A stretch of 64,000 bases of DNA from Flavobacterium panacagri (GTDB taxonomy: Bacteria > Bacteroidota > Bacteroidia > Flavobacteriales > Flavobacteriaceae), in contig NZ_CP119766.1 of the NCBI RefSeq assembly GCF_030378165.1, positions 4,960,001 to 5,024,000 of the forward strand. The letters run 5' to 3'. The position numbers and the translations under genes are program-made. Below, one piece after another: positions 59,511-64,000 of the stretch; position 1 is the stretch's first letter; each line of letters begins with the position of its first letter. The notes under the pieces were generated by a model. It was given only the letters and a program-made list of their open reading frames with translations. It had not been told where the DNA came from and made no database searches.

Positions 59511-59905
59511 TTTTTTTTAAAGTTTCTAAGGTTCTGAGATTCTAAGATACTAAGTTTTTTTGAAAAGAGACAAAGTAGCCAAGAAACAAAGTGACAAAGT
59601 TTTTTTTGAAAAGAGACAAAGTAGCCAAGAAACAAAGTGACAAAGTTTTTTTTTTAAAAGTGACAAAGTAGCCAAGAAACAAAGTGACAAAGTTTTTTTT
59701 TTAAAAGTGACAAAGTAGCCAAGAAACAAAGTGACAAAGTTTTTTTTTTAAAAGTGACAAAGTAGCCAAGTGACAAAGTGACAAAGTTTTTTTTAAAACC
59801 CTCAAAAAAAAAGACGCACTGCTGTGCGTCTCTACAAAACCTTTGTCACTTTGTTTCTTTGTCGCTTTGTATCCTTGTGTCTTTGCGCCTTATAACCTTA
59901 GCATC
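59511..59905. repeat. Five-fold ~47-bp tandem repeat with a downstream complementary arm
   Basis: The unit GACAAAGTAGCCAAGAAACA (and onward through AAAGTGACAAAG and a T run) starts at 59569, 59615, 59662, 59709 and 59756, so the period is 46-47 bp. The last unit is shortened. Near 59838-59880, CCTTTGTCACTTTGTTTC and related phrases are complementary to the repeat, and a separate perfect hairpin AGACGCAC/GTGCGTCT lies at 59812-59831. It looks like local amplification of one arm of a palindromic element. No gene. Confidence 0.9.
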
Positions 59906-61324
59906 TTATTTAACCTCAAAACCTTCTTCCACTATTTCTCGTTCTACTTTATCGATTAGTTTATTGGTTTTTCCTGTTAGTTTTTCTTTTTTCCAATCGC
60001 CTTTCACATACATTACAATAGTTATTAAAGCGGTTACGACCGAAGCAATTGGGAAAGCCCACCAAATTCCGTGTTTTCCTAAAGGAGTATTATGGGACAA
60101 AATAAATGCTAATGGAAACTGAATTACCCATTGTGAAACCAAAGTCAAAATCATAGGAAGTTTAGTGTTTCCAACTGCACGGAAAACGCCTGTTAGACAA
60201 AGCTGTAAACCTAAAAATCCCCATGAAAGGCAAGTAATTCTTAGCAACTCTGTTCCGCCTTCGATAACGGCTTGATCTCTTGGAACGAAAAAGGCAATTA
60301 GATAAGGCGCAAAAATAAAAGCAATAATTCCTAATCCTGTCAATAATCCGAAACCTAAATAAGCCCCTAACTTTGAAATTTCGGCCGCACGATCTACATT
60401 TCCTGCACCAATATTCTGTCCGACCAAAGTAGCAATTGCCATTGAAAGTCCTAAGGCAGGAATCAAAATCAGCTGAATTAAATTAGAACCTGCGCCATAC
60501 GACGCTACAGTTGTAGTACCAAAACGTACAATTAGAAACGTAATCGCCATCATTCCTAAAGCACGCATAGATTGTTCTATAGAAGAAGGAAATCCAATCT
60601 GGAAAGCTCTTTTTATATGATTCCAATCTGGTTTAAAATCCTGAATGCGAAGATGGATTCCGTGTTTCCCTCTAAACAAAATCGCAAAACCAATAATAAT
60701 TGCCAAAAGCTGTGTCGATAAAGTGGCCAATGCTGCGCCTTTTACGCCCATTGCCGGAATAAAATTCCATCCGTAAATAAACAATGGATCTAATGCGAAA
60801 TTTAGGATTACTGTTCCCAAAACTATATAAACCGGCAACGTTACACGTCCAACTCCACGCATAATCGATTGAAAAATCATAAATCCGAAACTAAAAACCA
60901 ATCCCACAAATGCCACTCTCATAAATCCTAGAGCATCGATATAGACTTGTGGTTCAACTTTCAAAAGATATAAAAAGTATGGGCTCAGAATATATCCAAT
61001 AATAGACAAGACAACAGAAACTATGATAACCATAGATAAAGTCTGCGCCGCCACGTGATTGACCATTTTCTGATTTCCTGCACCAAAATATTGCGCAATT
61101 AAGATAGATCCAGCAATGGCTAAACCAGTTCCTAAAGCAATGGTTAAAAATATTACTGGCGTACTGATAGAAACTGCTGCAACAGCATCGCCTCCTAATC
61201 GACCAACCCAAAAGGCATCAACTAATTGATAAGCAGCCTGCAAAAGATTGGCAATCATAATGGGAACGGCCAATTTTAATAATGAAGAAAGAATGGGACC
61301 TTCTAATAATTCGTTTTTTTTCAT
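59906..61324 (-). CDS. MATE-family multidrug efflux transporter
   Basis: 472 residues with twelve hydrophobic segments and the MATE signatures LLKLAVPIMIANLLQAAYQL, VDAFWVGRLGGDAVAAVSIS and, in the second half, GFPSSIEQSMRALGMMAITF and VGQNIGAGNVDRA. It is a cation-coupled drug exporter. It follows a MarR-type regulator on the same strand, 61 bp apart, with an operator-like palindrome in the gap. The regulator most probably represses it (inference). Confidence 0.95.
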   Translation of the reverse strand: MKKNELLEGPILSSLLKLAVPIMIANLLQAAYQLVDAFWVGRLGGDAVAAVSISTPVIFLTIALGTGLAIAGSILIAQYFGAGNQKMVNHVAAQTLSMVIIVSVVLSIIGYILSPYFLYLLKVEPQVYIDALGFMRVAFVGLVFSFGFMIFQSIMRGVGRVTLPVYIVLGTVILNFALDPLFIYGWNFIPAMGVKGAALATLSTQLLAIIIGFAILFRGKHGIHLRIQDFKPDWNHIKRAFQIGFPSSIEQSMRALGMMAITFLIVRFGTTTVASYGAGSNLIQLILIPALGLSMAIATLVGQNIGAGNVDRAAEISKLGAYLGFGLLTGLGIIAFIFAPYLIAFFVPRDQAVIEGGTELLRITCLSWGFLGLQLCLTGVFRAVGNTKLPMILTLVSQWVIQFPLAFILSHNTPLGKHGIWWAFPIASVVTALITIVMYVKGDWKKEKLTGKTNKLIDKVEREIVEEGFEVK

Positions 61325-61350
61325 TTTTTAATCAAATAATCATTTAAAAT

Positions 61351-61368
61351 AAGTTGACATATCAACTT
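61351..61368 (-). promoter_or_regulatory. Operator-like palindrome before the MATE gene
   Basis: AAGTTGACATATCAACTT has perfect 7-bp arms around CATA, 27 bp upstream of the MATE start. The core TGACATATCAAC is shared with the site upstream of the marR gene (61885-61896). Confidence 0.7.
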
Positions 61369-61385
61369 TTAAAGTGTAAAAAAAA

Positions 61386-61862
61386 TTAAAGCGTTTCTAA
61401 TTTGTCAGCATAAAATCTCACGGCATTCAAGGCTTCAATTCTTTCTTTTGGACTAAACACAGACATTACTTCTTCTTCTGCCCTTTTCATAAGAGATCGA
61501 ATGTTTTTTGCCAAAGTGCTTCCTTCATTCGTAAGACTTACGATATTCTTTCGTTTATCGGTTTTATCTTTTACAACCTCAACCAGATTCTTCTTTTCCA
61601 GTGAATTTATACTTCTTAAAATAGAAGATTTATCACGCATCGTTTTATCTGACAATTCTCGCTGCGAAAGACTTTTATGGTTTAAAATCATTAGCAATGG
61701 TAATTGTTCTAACTGAAGTGTAATTCCTTCCTCAGTCATTAACGCGTTGGTGCGTCTAAAAATTGCGCGTTTGATACGGTGGATTTGAAAGAAGAAACTG
61801 TCGGATATTTCCTCTTTCCAAAAATTTGAAAAACTTTCTTTATCTGTATTTACCTTTTCCAT
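61386..61862 (-). CDS. MarR-family transcriptional regulator
   Basis: 158 residues with the MarR winged helix: SLSQRELSDKTMRDKSSILR (HTH), then NSLEKKNLVEVVKDKTDKRK and the wing with NIVSLTNEGSTLAKNI. Long N- and C-terminal dimer helices flank it. The gene is directly upstream of the MATE gene on the same strand, and similar palindromes precede both genes, so it likely represses itself and the pump in response to a ligand. Confidence 0.94.
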   Translation of the reverse strand: MEKVNTDKESFSNFWKEEISDSFFFQIHRIKRAIFRRTNALMTEEGITLQLEQLPLLMILNHKSLSQRELSDKTMRDKSSILRSINSLEKKNLVEVVKDKTDKRKNIVSLTNEGSTLAKNIRSLMKRAEEEVMSVFSPKERIEALNAVRFYADKLETL

Positions 61863-61884
61863 GAGGCAAAGTTACAAAAAAGGA

Positions 61885-61896
61885 TGACATGTCAAC
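61885..61896 (-). promoter_or_regulatory. Operator-like palindrome before marR
   Basis: TGACATGTCA (61885-61894) followed by AC, 23 bp upstream of the marR start. It matches the site at 61351-61368 in TGACATnTCAAC. Confidence 0.65.
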
Positions 61897-62034
61897 TAAT
61901 TTTAAATAAATTCTTATTTTACTGATAACCAAATACTTCAACATAACAATTCAATCCTAAAAAGAAAAATGAACGATAATATTTACTAACTTTATTGTTA
62001 AATATTACCCAATCAAAATCTAAAAACAAATCTG

Positions 62035-62949
62035 ATGAAAAAATTATTATTTTTTTTGGTAATGACGTTCTTTTGGATTCCGGTAAATGCCCAAACATTT
62101 GCAGAGGCAACTTCAATTGAAAATTTAACGACTGTTAAATCTGAAAGTGAAAATTTTCAGGATAATTATGCCGATGATCTTCCGTGGCACGCGAGAAGAT
62201 TTAAAGTGACTGCTGGTGTATTTTTTCCTGTTAACAACACGGAGGTTAAGGTTGGCAGCAATAATGGTCAATTTGGAAATTTAATTGATTTTGAAAAAGA
62301 CCTTGGCTTTAACAAAAGTACAACTTCATTTTTCGGAGCTTTTGAGTGGAGAATCTCCCGAAGATCTAGACTTGGTGCAGAATATTATTATCTAAGTAGA
62401 AAATCTACGAAAACACTTCAGAAAGAAATTGAATTTCGTGATCACGTATATCCTGTAGATGCTACAGTTTATGCATTCATGGACAATCATATCGGAAGAA
62501 TTACTTATGGCTATGCCTTTATATCGAAACCAAAATATGAAATCGGAGCTCTTATTGGTGCGCATGTTTTATTTGGCGATCTAGGAATTGGACTGGCAGG
62601 CGCAACAGCAAATTTAGAAGTTAAAGATAATTTTGGCTTTACTGCTCCTCTTCCTGATCTTGGTATTTGGGGGGAATTTGTATTAGGACGAAAAGTGGGG
62701 CTTTATGCTAACTTCAATTACTTCGCCATTAAAATCAATGACTTTGACGGGAGATTATTGAGTTACAATTTATCTGTTTTGTATAATGTCTATCAAAATT
62801 TCAGTTTAATGGCGGGTTATACTGGACTAAATATTAGAGTCGACATGGAAAAAGAAAGGCTTAATGGATTCTTTAAATGGGGTTATAATGGTCCTACTTT
62901 AACGGCTACTTACAGCTTTGGGAATCATGTGAAGCTTTATAAGCATTGA
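62035..62949 (+). CDS. Outer membrane beta-barrel protein
   Basis: 304 residues with a signal peptide (MKKLLFFLVMTFFWIPVNAQ). After a ~30-residue acidic linker the sequence alternates short amphipathic strands and loops, e.g. FKVTAGVFFPVNNTEV, SRLGAEYYYLSRKS, FALMxGY-like strands near the end and a final TLTATYSFGNHVKLYKH. This pattern suggests an outer-membrane barrel of 10-14 strands. No enzyme motif. The gene is single; promoter upstream of 62035 not placed. Confidence 0.8.
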   Translation: MKKLLFFLVMTFFWIPVNAQTFAEATSIENLTTVKSESENFQDNYADDLPWHARRFKVTAGVFFPVNNTEVKVGSNNGQFGNLIDFEKDLGFNKSTTSFFGAFEWRISRRSRLGAEYYYLSRKSTKTLQKEIEFRDHVYPVDATVYAFMDNHIGRITYGYAFISKPKYEIGALIGAHVLFGDLGIGLAGATANLEVKDNFGFTAPLPDLGIWGEFVLGRKVGLYANFNYFAIKINDFDGRLLSYNLSVLYNVYQNFSLMAGYTGLNIRVDMEKERLNGFFKWGYNGPTLTATYSFGNHVKLYKH

Positions 62950-63756
62950 TTTTTTTTTAAGTTGCTAAGGTTCTAAGGTTTCTATACTTTGAGTGTATTT
63001 TTTTAACCGCAAAGACGCAAAGGTTAGCGCAAAGTTCGCAAAGTTTTTTTAGGAATATGTTTATCAACATAAAGTTCGCAAAGCTTTGTGTTGATATAGC
63101 TTTGCGAACTTAATATCCTCAATGTATAACACTTTGTGAAAAAATCTTAGCGAACTTTGCGGTAAAATTAAGCGTTCCAAAAAAAAACAAAACCCGATAA
63201 CCGCTCCACTATCGTTTTTTTTTACCGCAAAGAGCGCAAAGATTTACGCAAAGGACGCAAAGTTTTTTTTTAAAGAAATATGTTTACCAACATAAAGTTC
63301 GCAAAGCTTTCTGTTGATATAGCTTTGCGAACTTAATATTCTCAATGTATAACACTTTGTGAAAAAATCTTAGCGAACTTTGCGGTAAAATTAAGCGTTC
63401 CAACAAAAAACAAAACCCGATAACCGCTCCACTATCGTTTTTTTTACCGCAAAGCACGCAAAGATTTACGCAAAGGACGCAAAGTTTTTTTTAGGAATAT
63501 GTTTACCAACATAAAGTTCGCAAAGCTTTGTGTTGATATAGCTTTGCGAACTTAATATTCTCAAAGCATAACACTTAGCAAAAAATAACCTTTGTGCTCT
63601 TTGCGTTAAAAAAATACGCGCTCCAACAAAACCTAAAACCTGTAATAAAAACAAACCCGATAACTGCTTTGCTATCGGGTTCATTACCAAACTTAAACTA
63701 CTTAACTCAAAAAACTCAGTATCTTAGAAACTTAGCATCTTAGAAACTGAAAAAAC
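62950..63756. repeat. Tandem triplication of a ~220-bp palindromic element, with a terminator at its end
   Basis: Three copies of a nested palindrome begin near 63003, 63222 and 63440. Each has outer arms ACCGCAAAG and CTTTGCGGT (degenerate in copy 3) and inner arms AAGTTCGCAAAGCT and AGCTTTGCGAACTT, starting at 63072, 63295 and 63514, so the period is about 219-223 bp. Copies 1 and 2 end in a partial CCCGATA hairpin; copy 3 ends in a full one, AACCCGATA (63654-63662) with TATCGGGTT (63673-63681). CTTAG-type phrases follow at 63700-63750. No gene. Confidence 0.9.
63654..63681. terminator. CCCGATA terminator hairpin
   Basis: AACCCGATA pairs with TATCGGGTT over 9 bp. It lies downstream of the GH97 gene (minus) and of the beta-barrel gene (plus). 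Related to the terminator at 2459-2491. Confidence 0.75.
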
Positions 63757-64000
63757 TTATTTCTCGATTGGAGAAAATTTTATTGCTGTTCCTCCGCCAG
63801 CAGCCAACTTAATGTTTAAAACGGTTTTGCTGTTTACTTTTTGTTTAGAGATTGTAACTGGATACGGATTGGTTTTATAATTGGCTCCTGTTCCGTCTGC
63901 GTAGATTTCTGCTTCGTATTCTTTGTCTTTATCTAAAAATGATAACGCGACTTTTAAGTCTCTTGCATTTCTATTTGTGATTGAACCTAAATACCAGTTT
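63757..64000 (-). CDS. Glycoside hydrolase family 97, C-terminal part (cut by window end)
   Basis: Reading the minus strand, 81 residues end at a TAA (63757-63759). The stretch NWYLGSITNRNARDLKVALS, then FLDKDKEYEAEIYADGTGAN and the end TVLNIKLAAGGGTAIKF match the C-terminal beta-sandwich of GH97 enzymes such as SusB alpha-glucosidase. GH97 members cleave alpha-glucosides or alpha-galactosides in the periplasm. The catalytic barrel lies beyond the window, so retaining or inverting type cannot be told. Confidence 0.88.
   Translation of the reverse strand, partial: NWYLGSITNRNARDLKVALSFLDKDKEYEAEIYADGTGANYKTNPYPVTISKQKVNSKTVLNIKLAAGGGTAIKFSPIEK

Noticed and set aside
59569..59790. Possible CRISPR array
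   Set aside because: The units follow one another without unique spacers, are rich in homopolymer T, and no cas genes are in the window. It is a simple tandem repeat.

Overview
The window is an AT-rich bacterial chromosome segment that fits the genus Flavobacterium or a close relative (Bacteroidota). The evidence is flavobacterial protein families throughout, Bacteroidota-type promoter -7 boxes (TAnnTTTG), two well-supported TTG starts, the C-terminus of a SusB-like GH97 glycosidase at the right edge, and very many intergenic palindromic repeats built from phrases such as CGCAAAG and ACAAAGTGACAAAG. I see no rRNA, tRNA, CRISPR array, transposase or integrase.

Layout. 1-2.3 kb: end of an AraC regulator and two short-chain dehydrogenases. 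2.5-11.6 kb: a LytS/LytTR two-component pair with two PepSY-like periplasmic paralogues on the minus strand, divergent from a first RND efflux operon (TolC, pump, lipoprotein adaptor). 11.8-15.8 kb: an accessory pocket with a frameshifted NACHT NTPase gene, two orphan small genes, a duplicated and truncated gene remnant, and a structured leader RNA. 15.9-24.6 kb: mostly small hypothetical genes plus MscS, LemA/DUF3137, a DJ-1/PfpI protein and a cupin. 24.9-32.6 kb: an OmpR-type two-component system followed by a CzcCBA-like heavy-metal RND operon. 33.6-40.6 kb: a TetR repressor and a third (AcrAB-NodT-like) RND operon preceded by a multi-copy operator array. 41-47 kb: Crp/Fnr regulator, GNAT, DoxX, DinB and other small proteins, and a two-domain glycosyltransferase. 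47.4-54.5 kb: an MCE/Mla-type lipid transport cassette, an AsmA protein, an iron-permease-family protein and an FAD oxidoreductase. 54.6-63 kb: MarR-GNAT fusion, AraC regulator, DNA-deoxyinosine glycosylase, small membrane proteins, MATE exporter with its MarR regulator, and an outer-membrane barrel. The last 0.8 kb before the GH97 fragment is a tandem triplication of a palindromic element.

How it works together. The dominant theme is export and envelope upkeep: three RND pumps, each with a different type of regulator (LytTR two-component, OmpR two-component, TetR), a MATE pump with a MarR repressor, and an Mla/AsmA envelope-lipid block. The clearest regulatory picture is the TetR-RND locus, where one operator sits just after the tetR -7 box and four more copies line the leader of the efflux operon.

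Most interesting unexplained structure: (i) a ~140-bp inverted-terminus repeat found three times, each between two co-directional genes, twice in the same orientation just downstream of an RND pump gene; (ii) a 75-nt minus-strand RNA with a 9-10 bp closing stem and a GAAA tetraloop hairpin, flanked by a 15-nt direct repeat and leading into a 77-residue orphan gene that has a broken second copy 0.8 kb away; (iii) a 37-residue single-span membrane protein inside the AcrB-like operon. All functional statements come from reading the sequence; no database search was run.
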